DNA from: an uncultured SAR86 cluster bacterium
GTDB lineage: Bacteria; Pseudomonadota; Gammaproteobacteria; Magnimaribacterales; AG-339-G14
NCBI GenBank assembly: GCA_902635045.1
Contig: CACPMT010000003.1
Span: 122,548 to 186,547 of the forward strand
Direction: 5' to 3'
DNA length: 64,000 nucleotides
Shown here: piece after piece, positions 8,059 to 17,670 of the stretch
Layout of the letters: each line of letters starts with the position of its first letter
Numbering within the stretch: the stretch's first letter is position 1
Made by a program: the position numbers and the translations under genes
Notes under the pieces: generated by a model
Databases searched by the model: none
What the model was told of the DNA's origin: nothing
Seen by the model: the letters and a program-made list of their open reading frames with translations, nothing else

Positions 8059-8913
8059 ATGAATATTAGCGCTAAAGATGTCAAACACTTAAGAGAAAAA
8101 ACAGGATTAGGCATGATGGAATGCAAAAAAGCTTTAATGGAAGCCGAAGGAGATGCTGATCTAGCTATTACAAATTTAAGAAAAAATAGTGCCTTGAAGG
8201 CAGAAAAGAAATCATCAAGAGCTGCTGTTGAAGGAATCATTCTGTCTAATACAAAAGATTCAAGCAATTCTATTTTGATAGAAATTAACTGTGAGACTGA
8301 TTTTGTTGCTAAAGATGCTAACTTCTTAACTTTTGCTGGAGAGGTTTTAAAAATATGTCTTAATTCTCCTGACGCTAGTTTAGAAAAATTATTATCAGAT
8401 TCTTTAGAAGAAAAAAGGCAAAATCTTGTCCAAAAAATTGGTGAAAACATTGTAATTAGGAGAAAATTTAATCTTTCATCTCCTTTCGTATATTCATATA
8501 TACACGGAAATAAAAAAATTGGAGTTCTGGTATCTCTTGATCAAGAAAATGAAGAGCTCGGAAAAGACTTAGCAATGCATATTGCTGCTTCTAACCCTTT
8601 GGCTATAAGTCCAGAAGAAATATCAGAAGAAATAATTAATAAAGAAAAGGAAATTATCGAGGCACAAGTTTCTGATGTAGATAAGCCTCCAGAAATTGTT
8701 GAAAAAATGACTTCAGGAAGACTAAAAAAATTTCTTTCAGAAGTCAGTTTAATCGATCAACCATTTGTGAAAGACCCTTCACTCAACGTGAGCGATCTCT
8801 TAAAAAATAATAATAATTCTGTTTTGTCTTTTACTAGATACGAAGTAGGGGAGGGAATAGAAGTTGAGAAAAAAGATTTTGCTGAAGAAGTTCAAGCCCA
8901 GTTAGAGAATTAA
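8059..8913 (+). CDS. tsf: Translation elongation factor Ts
   Basis: EF-Ts recycles EF-Tu by GDP release. The 284-residue product shows the N-terminal UBA-like domain VKHLREKTGLGMMECKKAL (residues 8-26), the EINCETDFVAKDANF core motif, and two subdomains ending in a helical region. It follows rpsB by 9 bases with a GAGGAAA ribosome site, the usual rpsB-tsf operon. The next gene is frr; pyrH, normally between them, is not here. Confidence 0.97.
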   Translation: MNISAKDVKHLREKTGLGMMECKKALMEAEGDADLAITNLRKNSALKAEKKSSRAAVEGIILSNTKDSSNSILIEINCETDFVAKDANFLTFAGEVLKICLNSPDASLEKLLSDSLEEKRQNLVQKIGENIVIRRKFNLSSPFVYSYIHGNKKIGVLVSLDQENEELGKDLAMHIAASNPLAISPEEISEEIINKEKEIIEAQVSDVDKPPEIVEKMTSGRLKKFLSEVSLIDQPFVKDPSLNVSDLLKNNNNSVLSFTRYEVGEGIEVEKKDFAEEVQAQLEN

Positions 8914-8922
8914 TTTAAAAAA

Positions 8923-9480
8923 ATGATTGTTGAAATAGAAGCTGAAACCAAGGATGGCATGAAAAAAACTATATCTGCTTTGGAAGTAACATTTCAAAGA
9001 ATTAGGACTGGCCGGGCAAACCCTTCTCTGTTGGATTCAATCGAAGTTGATTATTATGGGAATCCGACCCCATTGAAGCAAGTTAGCAATATAACCGTTG
9101 AGAACGCTAAAACTTTGTCTATTTCTCCTTGGGAGAAAGATATGGTTGTTCCCATCGAAAAGGCAATCCAATCTTCAGATATAGGAGTGCAACCCTCAAC
9201 CTCAGGTGAAGTTATAAGAGTAATTCTTCCTGACTTAACAGAAGAAACTAGGAGGGAACTTATTAAAGTTGCAAAATCTGAAGCTGAGAATTCCAAAGTT
9301 TCTATCAGAAATCAAAGAAGAGACGCTAATGGCATGTTAAAGGAGTATCTAAATGAGAAAGAGATATCAGAAGATGACTTAAAAAAAGGTGAGGAACTTA
9401 TTCAGAGAGCAACTGATGAATTCGTAAAAAAAGTTGATATTCTTTTAGAGGAAAAAGAAAAGGATCTCCTAGATTTCTAG
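8923..9480 (+). CDS. frr: Ribosome recycling factor
   Basis: RRF splits the post-termination ribosome together with EF-G. The 185-residue product matches the family over its whole length: RIRTGRANPSLLDSIEVDYYG in the first helix and turn, then the beta domain with SISPWEKDMVVPIEKAI, and the C-terminal helices with RRDANGMLKEYL. The start at 8923 gives the standard length. It begins 9 bases after tsf and is followed by uppS after 7 bases, so uridylate kinase (pyrH) is missing from this usually conserved string. Confidence 0.96.
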   Translation: MIVEIEAETKDGMKKTISALEVTFQRIRTGRANPSLLDSIEVDYYGNPTPLKQVSNITVENAKTLSISPWEKDMVVPIEKAIQSSDIGVQPSTSGEVIRVILPDLTEETRRELIKVAKSEAENSKVSIRNQRRDANGMLKEYLNEKEISEDDLKKGEELIQRATDEFVKKVDILLEEKEKDLLDF

Positions 9481-9487
9481 ATAAGCC

Positions 9488-10201
9488 ATGAGAAAGCTTC
9501 CAAACCATGTTGCCATAATTATGGATGGAAACACGAGATGGGCAGAAAATAATAATTTAGATAAAAATGATGGCCACAAAGAAGGAGTTAAAAAAGCTCG
9601 GTTAGCGGTTGAATTTTTTTTAGAAAATAAGATAAAAAATTTAACTCTTTTTGCTTTTAGTACTGAAAATTGGGGAAGAGAAAAAAAAGAGGTAAAAGCT
9701 CTCCTAAAACTTTTTTTGGAAGCTATCAATGAGCAAACTCCTGACTTAATTAAAAATAAAGTTAAATTAAATTTCATTGGCGAGATTTCTCGCTTTGACA
9801 AAGCTTTAATTAAAAAGATAAAAAGCTCGCAAACAAAAACAAGTAAATACGTTTCAAAAATGAGCTTAAACATTGCTATAAGCTATGGTGGAAGATGGGA
9901 CATTGAACAAGCTTTAAAATCTATTGTTAAAGACATTTTGAAAAGAAAAATCAAAGTTAAAAATATAGACGAAAGCTTAATAGCTAATTACTTGTCCACT
10001 TCGTTAATTCCCGATCCAGATTTGATCATTAGGTCTGCCGGAGAGCAAAGAATTAGTAACTTTTATCTTTGGCAGGCCGCGTACTCTGAAATTTATTTTT
10101 CAAAAAAACTTTGGCCTGATTTTAACGAGAGAGACTTTAAAAAGGCTTTAGATGAGTATGCACAAAGAAAAAGAAAATTTGGAGTCAAGACAGGCAATTA
10201 G
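9488..10201 (+). CDS. uppS: Undecaprenyl diphosphate synthase UppS (IspU)
   Basis: UppS is a cis-prenyltransferase that makes the C55 lipid carrier for peptidoglycan and O-antigen units from farnesyl and isopentenyl diphosphates. The 237-residue protein has PNHVAIIMDGNTRWA near the N-terminus (catalytic Asp; the family usually has NGRWA), FAFSTENWGR, SYGGRWDIEQA, and the C-terminal RSAGEQRISNFYLWQ, DFNERDF and RKRKFG segments. RSAGE replaces the commoner RTGGE/RTSGE. cdsA starts directly after its stop codon. Confidence 0.95.
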   Translation: MRKLPNHVAIIMDGNTRWAENNNLDKNDGHKEGVKKARLAVEFFLENKIKNLTLFAFSTENWGREKKEVKALLKLFLEAINEQTPDLIKNKVKLNFIGEISRFDKALIKKIKSSQTKTSKYVSKMSLNIAISYGGRWDIEQALKSIVKDILKRKIKVKNIDESLIANYLSTSLIPDPDLIIRSAGEQRISNFYLWQAAYSEIYFSKKLWPDFNERDFKKALDEYAQRKRKFGVKTGN

Positions 10202-10840
10202 ATGTACACACGAGAAATTACCGCTTTATTAATTCTAATAACTTTATTATTAATTATTTTTTTAGCACCACCCCTAATTTTTAAAACAACCATTTTTTTT
10301 ATTGTTGGTTTAGCGTTTTACGAATTATTTTTTTTAATAAAAAAACCATACTGGCCTTCAATAACTTTTTTTATTTTTCTTCTTATTTTTCTTTTTTTTG
10401 CAAGCATTTTTGAAGAAAATAGAATTTTATTTTTATACGCAATAATGATATCTGCGCTAAACGATTCTGGGGCTTACTATGTTGGAAAAAAATATGGTAG
10501 TAAAAAAATTTTCCCACTTACAAGCCCAAAAAAAACATTGGAAGGCTTGATGGCTGGCATATTCATTTCAAGTTCTACATTGTATTTAGTAGCATATTTA
10601 CAAATTATAAAATTCGATTTAATTTTTTCTTCCTTCTCTGGAATCACTTTTTATTTTATTTTAACAGCATGCTCATTAATGGCAGTCTTTGGAGATTTCA
10701 TTGAAAGTAGAATAAAAAGAATAGCAAATGTAAAGGATTCTGGATCACTCTTACCAGGACATGGAGGAATTCTAGATAGAATTGATAGTCATATTATAGT
10801 GGTACCAGCATTTTTTATATTGCTAGGAGTTATTACTTGA
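10202..10840 (+). CDS. cdsA: Phosphatidate cytidylyltransferase CdsA (short form)
   Basis: CdsA makes CDP-diacylglycerol, the precursor of all phospholipids, in the inner membrane. The 212-residue protein is very hydrophobic, with about six membrane segments. It carries the CDS signature SRIKRIANVKDSGSLLPGHG followed by GILDRIDS (roughly residues 168-196), and an NDSGAYYVGKKYG cytoplasmic loop with PLTSPKKTLEG. It is much shorter than E. coli CdsA (285 residues), mainly on the N-terminal side, but all catalytic motifs remain. It starts right after uppS and its stop overlaps the TTG start of dxr. Confidence 0.92.
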   Translation: MYTREITALLILITLLLIIFLAPPLIFKTTIFFIVGLAFYELFFLIKKPYWPSITFFIFLLIFLFFASIFEENRILFLYAIMISALNDSGAYYVGKKYGSKKIFPLTSPKKTLEGLMAGIFISSSTLYLVAYLQIIKFDLIFSSFSGITFYFILTACSLMAVFGDFIESRIKRIANVKDSGSLLPGHGGILDRIDSHIIVVPAFFILLGVIT

Positions 10841-11970
10841 AAAAGGTGCTGATCCTAGGCTCCACTGGCTCTATTGGTCAGTCGACACTTGAAGTTATTG
10901 AAGCTAATAAAGAAGATTTTTCTCTGGCAGGTTTGGTAGCAAAATCAAATGAAAAATTACTATTAGAACAAGCAAACAAATACAAAGTTAATAATATTTG
11001 TTTAATTAATAAAAAGTCAAAAAATGACGTTTTTATTTCTGAATCTGAAATAGAAGATTTAATCTTCAGCGATCAAGTAGACATAGTTGTTGCAGCTATA
11101 TCGGGCATTGCTGGATTAAAAACTATTTTAAGCTCCATACAAGCTGGAAAAAGGGTTTTAATTGCTAATAAGGAACCTCTGGTTGCAGCAGGACAGATTT
11201 TAATGGAGGAGGCGAAAAAATTTAATGCAGAAATTATACCTATCGATTCTGAGCATTGCGCCATCCATCAATGTCTTAAGAACATAGAAAAAGAGGATCT
11301 AAATAGAATAATAATCACTTGTTCAGGGGGACCATTTTTAGGAAAAAAAAATATGAATCTTAAAGAGGTATCAGTCGAAGATGCACTCAATCATCCTGTG
11401 TGGAAGATGGGATCCAAAAACCTAATTGATTCAGCAAGCCTTATGAATAAAGCTTTAGAAATAATTGAAGCCAAGTGGTTATTTGATCTTAAAAATGAAC
11501 AAATAGATGTAATAATCCATCCGCAAAGCATAATTCACTCAATGGTAGAAACTAAAGATAATTCCATTCTTTCGGTTATGTCAGAGCCTGATATGAAAAT
11601 TTGTATAGCTTATGGCCTTGGATTTCCAAGAAAAATAAAAAGTTTGTCTAAACCGCTAAGTTTTTTCAAAAATAATTTATTAGAATTTATAAATATAGAT
11701 CAAATAGATTTTCCATCTATAAAATTTGCAAGAGATGCTTTAACTTCTGGAGGTTTGGTACCTGCAGCATTGAATGCAGCAAATGAAATAGCTGTAGAGA
11801 AATTTATTAATAATGAAATTAAGTTTGATTTAATCTTTGATACTATTAAACATGTAATGGAAAAATTTGATAAAAATAGTCCTAAAATTCAACCCACTTT
11901 GGAACAAATTCTTACTGCAGACGAAAAGGCAAGGTTATTTTCTCTAGACTACATTAAAAAAACCCAATGA
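10837..11970 (+). CDS. dxr: 1-deoxy-D-xylulose 5-phosphate reductoisomerase Dxr (IspC)
   Basis: Dxr commits the non-mevalonate isoprenoid pathway, making MEP from DXP with NADPH. The 377-residue product begins with the nucleotide-binding motif LGSTGSIGQST (7-17), has LIANKEPLVAAG, IIPIDSEHCAIHQ (metal and substrate site), TCSGGPF, HPVWKMGSKNLIDSASLMNK and PQSIIHSMVE. The start is TTG at 10837, within a TTGA overlap with the cdsA stop. ispE of the same pathway is at 63006-63818. Confidence 0.96.
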   Translation: MKKVLILGSTGSIGQSTLEVIEANKEDFSLAGLVAKSNEKLLLEQANKYKVNNICLINKKSKNDVFISESEIEDLIFSDQVDIVVAAISGIAGLKTILSSIQAGKRVLIANKEPLVAAGQILMEEAKKFNAEIIPIDSEHCAIHQCLKNIEKEDLNRIIITCSGGPFLGKKNMNLKEVSVEDALNHPVWKMGSKNLIDSASLMNKALEIIEAKWLFDLKNEQIDVIIHPQSIIHSMVETKDNSILSVMSEPDMKICIAYGLGFPRKIKSLSKPLSFFKNNLLEFINIDQIDFPSIKFARDALTSGGLVPAALNAANEIAVEKFINNEIKFDLIFDTIKHVMEKFDKNSPKIQPTLEQILTADEKARLFSLDYIKKTQ

Positions 11971-13292
11971 ACTTTCTTTTTTATATTTTTGGCTTTTTAA
12001 CTTTGATATCAGTTATCACAGCAATTCACGAAGCTGGGCATTATTCTATGGCACGTTTATTTAAAGTAACCATATTAGATTTTTCTATTGGCATGGGTAA
12101 ATCTTTAAAATCTTGGCGGGATAAAGCTAATACCGAATTTCACTTAAGAATGCTTCCCATCGGAGGATTCGTTAAAATGAAAGGAGAAGATGAAAGCAGA
12201 GATGCTGAAGATTCTTTTTCTTCAAAAAAATATTATCAAAAAGTTCTAATATTGTTAGCTGGACCTTTAGCAAATTTTTTCCTGGCTATTATTTTGCTTA
12301 CAGGATTGAATATTTATGGAAATACCGCTATTTCATCTTTAGTTGGTTTTGTTGATAAAGAGAGCCCTTCCTATGAAGCCGGGTTTAAAAAAGACGATTT
12401 AATTATAAAAATTGATTCGTACGAAGTTTCGACTAGGTCTGACGCGCAGATGGCGCTTTCTAGAAGACTTGGGGAAACGGGAGATATAATCTTTCAAGTA
12501 AGATCTTCTGATGGAGAAAAGTCTTTAAAAATTCCAATTAATAGTTGGCTGCAAGGAGAAGAGCCATCAGATCTTTTGAAAAATTTAGGAATCAATGTTC
12601 CTATAAAACCTATTATTGGCAAAATTCTAACTAACAGCCCTGCTGAGATTTCAGGCCTTAAGAAGAATGATGAGATTCTTGAAATTGATAATGAAGTAGT
12701 TTATTCCTGGTCGGAAATCAAAAATAAAATAAATGATAATCTTGGATTGCCATCTGATTTCAAAATCAAACGAGATGAAGAAATTATTTTTCTTACAATA
12801 TCGCCAGAATTTTCAGATGAGAAAAATGAATGGTTAATTGGAATTTCTGCTTCAAATAAAATTTCACCAGAAGCTTTAGTTTTTCAGAGAGAGGCTCCTT
12901 TATCTGCTCTAAGTAAAGCCACTATTCAAACATTTAATGTTGTGAATGATTCTTTTGAATTTCTTTATAAGATGATTATTGGCTATGTTTCTCCTAAGAA
13001 TCTTGGTGGTCCTGTAATGATAGGTCAGTTTGCTGGAGAATCTCTAATATACGGTGGATTATATTCTTTTCTCTTATTAGTAAGTTATGTGAGCATCGGC
13101 TTAGGTGTTATAAATCTTGTTCCAATTCCTATTTTAGATGGGGGTCAAATTTTAATTTTGACAATTGAAAGGTTAAAGGGATCTCCTTTATCTCCAACAG
13201 TTTTAGATTTTACTTATAGATTTGGAATATCAGCAGTCATTCTTTTGATGGTTTTTGCTTTTATGAATGATATTTCAAGAATAGGAGTCTAA
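11967..13292 (+). CDS. rseP: RseP site-2 zinc metalloprotease
   Basis: RseP cleaves membrane-embedded substrates such as anti-sigma factors and signal-peptide remnants. The 441-residue protein has the catalytic HEAGH at residues 21-25 in the first helix, a following GGFVKMKGEDE segment, two PDZ domains in the middle, and a C-terminal NLVPIPILDGGQ motif supplying the third zinc ligand. Membrane segments lie at the two ends. Its ATG overlaps the dxr stop (ATGA). bamA follows after 2 bases; this order is usual in gammaproteobacteria. Confidence 0.95.
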   Translation: MNFLFYIFGFLTLISVITAIHEAGHYSMARLFKVTILDFSIGMGKSLKSWRDKANTEFHLRMLPIGGFVKMKGEDESRDAEDSFSSKKYYQKVLILLAGPLANFFLAIILLTGLNIYGNTAISSLVGFVDKESPSYEAGFKKDDLIIKIDSYEVSTRSDAQMALSRRLGETGDIIFQVRSSDGEKSLKIPINSWLQGEEPSDLLKNLGINVPIKPIIGKILTNSPAEISGLKKNDEILEIDNEVVYSWSEIKNKINDNLGLPSDFKIKRDEEIIFLTISPEFSDEKNEWLIGISASNKISPEALVFQREAPLSALSKATIQTFNVVNDSFEFLYKMIIGYVSPKNLGGPVMIGQFAGESLIYGGLYSFLLLVSYVSIGLGVINLVPIPILDGGQILILTIERLKGSPLSPTVLDFTYRFGISAVILLMVFAFMNDISRIGV

Positions 13293-13294
13293 AA

Positions 13295-15637
13295 GTGTTA
13301 CAAATTTTTCTAAAAAAATTTTTGATCTTTAGTCTTATATTAAGCTCATCTTTTTTTGTTGCATCAGAAGAATCTTGGATTGTTGAAGACATTAGAATAA
13401 GTGGATTACAGAGAATTTCTGCGGGAAGTATATTTTCTAATATCCCTGTTACTATTGGAGACAAAATTGCTACAGAAGATATTCAAAATATTTCAAAATC
13501 AATTTTTGCTACAGGAAATTTTGATGATATTCAGATTGGGAGAGATGGTAGCGCACTTCTAATTAACCTAAAAGAAAGACCTACAATCGATGAAATTTCT
13601 ATCGAAGGAAATGAGGCAATAAAATCAGAAAGCCTACTAGATGGCCTTAAAAGATCAGGTATCTTCAGGGGGACTTTGTTTAAAAGATCAGTTTTTGAAA
13701 GTTTAAGCTCAGAACTTGAAAGACAATATATATCGCAAGGAAGGTATGGAGCAAATGTTGAAGTTTCTTCAGAAGATTTAGAAAGAAATAGAGTTAAATT
13801 AAACATCGTTATTGATGAAGGCTCTACTGCTGAAATAAAACGAGTCAATATAGTAGGAAATGAAAATTTTTCTGAAGAAGAGCTTTTAAGGTTTTTTAAA
13901 TTAAAGCCTAGAACATGGAGATCAATTTTTTCTAAGAGAGAACCTTATTCCAAAGAGAATCTAAAGGGAGATCTAGAAAATTTAGAGTCTTTTTATAAAA
14001 ATAGAGGATATCTAAAATTTAATGTCGATTCTTCAACTGTTTCTCTATCGGAAGATAAAAAAAATATATTTATTACAATAAATATTTCAGAAAATAAAAT
14101 ATTTTTTACAAATAAAGTTTCATATGCAGGAGATCTGCCTGACGCGATTTCTCCCGTTTTAATTTTGCAAAAAACACAATTCATCATTCCAAATGCTCCT
14201 TTTTCACAAGAGGCTCTTACTTTTGCAGAAGAAGAAATTAGTTCATTAATGAGCAATCAAGGTTTTTCTTCTGCAGAAGTTATAGCTTCTACTGAGGAAG
14301 CAGAAAAAGAAGGTTTTGTAGATGTTACTGTTTTTATTGATCCTGGACAAAGGACTTATATAAGAAAAATAAATTTTTCCGGCAATAAAAGAACTCATGA
14401 TGTTGTCCTTAGGCGAGAAATGAGACAGATGGAAGGTTCATGGGCTTCAGATATTTTATTAGAGAGCTCTAAAAGAAGATTAGACAGACTTGGATATTTT
14501 AAAGAAGTTGAGTACGAAACAGTTCCTGTTCCCGGTGAAGCTGACAAGATAGATGTAAATTTTACTGTTGAGGAAGAATTTTCTGGTTCAATCGCGGGAA
14601 GCCTCGGTTACGGAGCTTACGGATTTAGTTTGGGTGTTAATTATTCAGAATCAAATGCCTTCGGGACAGGTAATAGAGTTAATTTAGGCGTTAATACAAG
14701 CGATTATCAAACCAATTTACAGTTTAATTTTTTTGATCCTTATTTCACCATTGATGGAATAGGATTAGGATATGGTGCATATTATTCTTCGTCTGATTAT
14801 TCAGCATTTAATGCATCTGCATACAGCACAGATTCAGTTGGACTTTCATCAAATCTTGTTCTTCCAATTGATGAAATTCAACAACTTGGACTTTCAGCTG
14901 CTATTGATCAAACGAAGCTTAAATTAGATATTTTTTCTTCACAACAATTGATTGATTATGTTAACTCAGAAGGGGATACTCAAGATTCTATTACTTTAGG
15001 AGCGAGCTGGACTAGGAGTACTTTAAATAGGGGTTTATTTCCTACTGCAGGAACATTAAATCAAGTATCGGCAAATATTGCCGTGCCTCCAAGTGACGTA
15101 ACCTATGGGAAAATTAGATATAATTTTAAATATTTCAGACCCATTTTCTTTAATTTAATATTCTCAACTAGGAATGAATTTGGAGCTTTATTTTCATATG
15201 GCGATACAGAGAATTCTCCACCATATCAAAACTTTTATGCAGGAGGCTTAAAATCTGTAAGGGGTTTTAAACAAAATACTCTTGGACCAAGAGCTGTATA
15301 TAACACCGGATATTTCGTTTCTAACAGGCCTTCAGGAGGAGCTTATCTAGTCGAGGGTGGTTTAGATTTTATTTTCAATTTGGCTTTTTTAGATGACACA
15401 AGATCCGTAAGAAGTTCTTTATTTTTTGATTATGGTAATGTGTTCAGTGATGGATGCAAAAGCTACGAACTTCAATGTAGTGAATTCGATTTAGGTGAAT
15501 TAAGATATTCTGTTGGTTTAGGTTTTACATGGATAACTCAACTTGGTCCACTATCTTTCTCTATCTCTTCAGCCTTGAATGATGATGAATTTGATGAGAC
15601 TGAAGCATTTCAATTTGAAATAGGAAATCAGTTTTAA
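13295..15637 (+). CDS. bamA: Outer membrane protein assembly factor BamA
   Basis: BamA is the essential outer-membrane pore that folds and inserts beta-barrel proteins. The 780-residue protein has a signal peptide (about 1-24), five POTRA repeats (first at WIVEDIRISGLQRISAGSIF), and a 16-strand barrel from about residue 430. The conserved GGLKSVRGFKQNTLGPRA (loop 6 VRGF/Y motif) and a C-terminal strand ending in Phe are present. Translation starts at GTG 13295, which yields an intact signal peptide directly. Skp follows after a short promoter-like gap. Confidence 0.96.
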   Translation: MLQIFLKKFLIFSLILSSSFFVASEESWIVEDIRISGLQRISAGSIFSNIPVTIGDKIATEDIQNISKSIFATGNFDDIQIGRDGSALLINLKERPTIDEISIEGNEAIKSESLLDGLKRSGIFRGTLFKRSVFESLSSELERQYISQGRYGANVEVSSEDLERNRVKLNIVIDEGSTAEIKRVNIVGNENFSEEELLRFFKLKPRTWRSIFSKREPYSKENLKGDLENLESFYKNRGYLKFNVDSSTVSLSEDKKNIFITINISENKIFFTNKVSYAGDLPDAISPVLILQKTQFIIPNAPFSQEALTFAEEEISSLMSNQGFSSAEVIASTEEAEKEGFVDVTVFIDPGQRTYIRKINFSGNKRTHDVVLRREMRQMEGSWASDILLESSKRRLDRLGYFKEVEYETVPVPGEADKIDVNFTVEEEFSGSIAGSLGYGAYGFSLGVNYSESNAFGTGNRVNLGVNTSDYQTNLQFNFFDPYFTIDGIGLGYGAYYSSSDYSAFNASAYSTDSVGLSSNLVLPIDEIQQLGLSAAIDQTKLKLDIFSSQQLIDYVNSEGDTQDSITLGASWTRSTLNRGLFPTAGTLNQVSANIAVPPSDVTYGKIRYNFKYFRPIFFNLIFSTRNEFGALFSYGDTENSPPYQNFYAGGLKSVRGFKQNTLGPRAVYNTGYFVSNRPSGGAYLVEGGLDFIFNLAFLDDTRSVRSSLFFDYGNVFSDGCKSYELQCSEFDLGELRYSVGLGFTWITQLGPLSFSISSALNDDEFDETEAFQFEIGNQF

Positions 15638-15650
15638 TTCATAAATCTTC

Positions 15651-15658
15651 TGTATAAT
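15651..15658 (+). promoter_or_regulatory. Possible -10 element before the Skp gene
   Basis: TGTATAAT lies 46 bases before the skp ATG in the 66-bp gap after bamA. It contains a perfect TATAAT, but no convincing -35 element is found at the normal distance. Confidence 0.25.
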
Positions 15659-15703
15659 TCAAAAGTTAATTATGACAATTTACTAGTAAAACGGAGAAGG
15701 TTT

Positions 15704-16246
15704 ATGAAAAAAATAATTTTTTACACAATATTAATGGCATCATCAATTTTTTCTATTCCTTTAAATGCTACAGAGGGGATTGCTGTAATAGATTACAGAA
15801 CCGTATTTTTGGGAACAGATCTTGCAAGAGAAAGATTTACTGATCTTAGAGAGTCAAGCGAATACAAGACAATTAGCGATGAAGCTCAAAAAAAACAAGA
15901 AGAACTAATATCGGTGTCTGAAGAACTTCAAAAAGAAAGTAAAACTTTGTCCGACGAAGAAAAAGCAAGCATGCAAAAAAAGGCCCAAACTCTTTATCAA
16001 GATCTTCAGTATGCAAACCAAAAAGCACAGGCTCTTGAAAGTGAACTTTTACAAAAATTAGAAGCAGAGCAAACACCAAATGTGCAGAAAGTTATCAATG
16101 AATTAGTAAAGGCAAAGAAAATAAGCCTCTTATTCAACAGTGGTGCGTTACTTGCTTTTGATACATCTAATGATGCAATTAATGTAACTCCAGAAGTTAT
16201 TGATTTGCTTAATCAAGCAAATAAAGAGTCCTCAAAGACAAAGTAA
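15704..16246 (+). CDS. skp: Periplasmic chaperone Skp/OmpH family
   Basis: Skp is a trimeric periplasmic holdase that carries unfolded outer-membrane proteins to BamA. The 180-residue product has a cleavable signal (KKIIFYTILMASSIFSIPLNA, cleavage about residue 22), then a short beta segment GIAVIDYRTVFLG and a long charged Lys/Glu/Gln-rich coiled coil (about 45-125) returning to a beta segment near the end, the Skp tentacle plan. A GGAGAAGG site precedes the ATG. Position between bamA and lpxD is the standard one. Confidence 0.9.
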   Translation: MKKIIFYTILMASSIFSIPLNATEGIAVIDYRTVFLGTDLARERFTDLRESSEYKTISDEAQKKQEELISVSEELQKESKTLSDEEKASMQKKAQTLYQDLQYANQKAQALESELLQKLEAEQTPNVQKVINELVKAKKISLLFNSGALLAFDTSNDAINVTPEVIDLLNQANKESSKTK

Positions 16247-16258
16247 AATAAACTTGGT

Positions 16259-17239
16259 TTGAGTGAAAAAAAACTAAACCTTAAACAGATTGCTGATTAT
16301 CTTGATGGAAAAATAATTGGCAATGAAGATTGTGAGGTTAGAAATATTTTACCTCTCGATCTTGCCAATGAAGAAGATATTTCTTTTTTATATAGTAAAA
16401 AATTTATTGATAAATTAAAAACTACAAAAGCCAAAGTTGTAGTGTTAGAAGAAAAATATACAAGCTTTAATAATTCGACTTCTATTGTAGTCAAAGATGC
16501 TCACTTAGCCTACGCTAAACTAACTCAGTTATTTAAGAAAGGCATAGACAAGATTGGAGTAAGCTCTGATGCTGCAATCAAATCTAATAGTATTGATCCC
16601 AGCTCCTATATTGGTCCGAAGGTAATAATTGAAGAGGATGTTGAGATCGGAAAAAATGTCAAGATTCTTGGAGGAGTTTATATTGGTCCGAAAGTAAAAA
16701 TAGCAGACAATACGTTAATTTATTCAAATGTCTCAATTTATTCCGAAACAATAATAGGAAAAAATTGTATTATCCACGCTAATTCAGTACTAGGTTCAGA
16801 CGGCTTAGGATTTGCAAATAAAGATGAAAAATGGGAAAAAATTGAACATCTAGGCATCGTTAAGGTGGAAAATGAAGTCGAGATTGGATCGGGATGCACT
16901 ATTGATAGGTCATCGACTGGAGAAACTATTCTAAAATCAGGAGTAAAGTTAGATAATCAAGTGCATATAGCACATAATTGTGAGATTGGAGAAAATACTA
17001 TAATTGGTGCGAAAACAGCAATAGCTGGTACAACTAAAATTGGAAAAAGATGTAAGATTGGCGGTGGTTGTGGAATCATTGATAATATTAAGTTGTGTGA
17101 CGATATCACGGTTACTCCAATGTCTTTTGTCACAAAATCAATTACAAAAAAAGGAACATATTCAGGCGGTTCAATGTTGATGGAGCATAAAGATTGGCTA
17201 AAGCATTCTGCTAAATTAAATAGAAAAAATAAAAAGTGA
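16259..17239 (+). CDS. lpxD: UDP-3-O-acylglucosamine N-acyltransferase LpxD
   Basis: LpxD adds the second acyl chain in lipid A synthesis. The 326-residue protein has the N-terminal uridine-binding domain (LNLKQIADYLDGKIIG) and then a left-handed beta helix made of hexapeptide repeats. The catalytic His lies in QVHIAHNCEIGENT, and the substrate loop GSDGLGF is present. The start is TTG at 16259, 12 bases after skp with no clear ribosome site; no in-frame ATG gives a full N-terminus. The stop overlaps the GTG start of fabZ. Confidence 0.95.
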   Translation: MSEKKLNLKQIADYLDGKIIGNEDCEVRNILPLDLANEEDISFLYSKKFIDKLKTTKAKVVVLEEKYTSFNNSTSIVVKDAHLAYAKLTQLFKKGIDKIGVSSDAAIKSNSIDPSSYIGPKVIIEEDVEIGKNVKILGGVYIGPKVKIADNTLIYSNVSIYSETIIGKNCIIHANSVLGSDGLGFANKDEKWEKIEHLGIVKVENEVEIGSGCTIDRSSTGETILKSGVKLDNQVHIAHNCEIGENTIIGAKTAIAGTTKIGKRCKIGGGCGIIDNIKLCDDITVTPMSFVTKSITKKGTYSGGSMLMEHKDWLKHSAKLNRKNKK

Positions 17240-17670
17240 ATATAGAGGATATAAAAAAACTTTTACCTCACCGGTATCCAGCTTTGTTGGTGGATAGGGT
17301 TGTAGAGATAGAACATAACAAATATATAAAAGCTTTTAAAAATATAACAACTAATGAGCCTCATTTTATTGGTCATTTTCCAGACAAGGAAGTATTTCCT
17401 GGAGTATTGATTTTAGAAGCTTTGGCTCAGGCATCAGGTATTTTAGGCTTTGCAACAATGAATAAGACTCCAGAAGAAGGTTCTATATATTACTTTGTTG
17501 GGGCTGATAACCTGAGATTTAAGCGCCCAGTTGTTCCTGGGGACAGATTAACTCTAGAGTCAACTAAATTGTCTGATAAAAAAGGAATTTGGAAATTTCA
17601 ATGCAAAGCTTCTGTCGAGGATGAATTTGTTTGTTCAGCTACAATTCTTTGTGCCGATAGACCTAAATAA
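17236..17670 (+). CDS. fabZ: 3-hydroxyacyl-ACP dehydratase FabZ
   Basis: FabZ dehydrates 3-hydroxyacyl-ACP in fatty-acid elongation and competes with LpxA for the same C14-type substrate. The 144-residue hot-dog-fold protein has LLPHRYPALLVDRVVE at the N-terminus and GHFPDKEVFPGVLILEALAQ with the catalytic His and Glu, followed by NLRFKRPVVPGD. The start is GTG, overlapping the lpxD stop by 4 bases (GTGA). lpxA starts on the last base of its stop codon. Confidence 0.96.
   Translation: MNIEDIKKLLPHRYPALLVDRVVEIEHNKYIKAFKNITTNEPHFIGHFPDKEVFPGVLILEALAQASGILGFATMNKTPEEGSIYYFVGADNLRFKRPVVPGDRLTLESTKLSDKKGIWKFQCKASVEDEFVCSATILCADRPK

Noticed and set aside
7788..8450. 220-codon open frame antisense to rpsB/tsf
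   Set aside because: Its composition follows the reverse complement of two well-conserved genes and no domain is recognisable; a shadow of AT-rich coding DNA.
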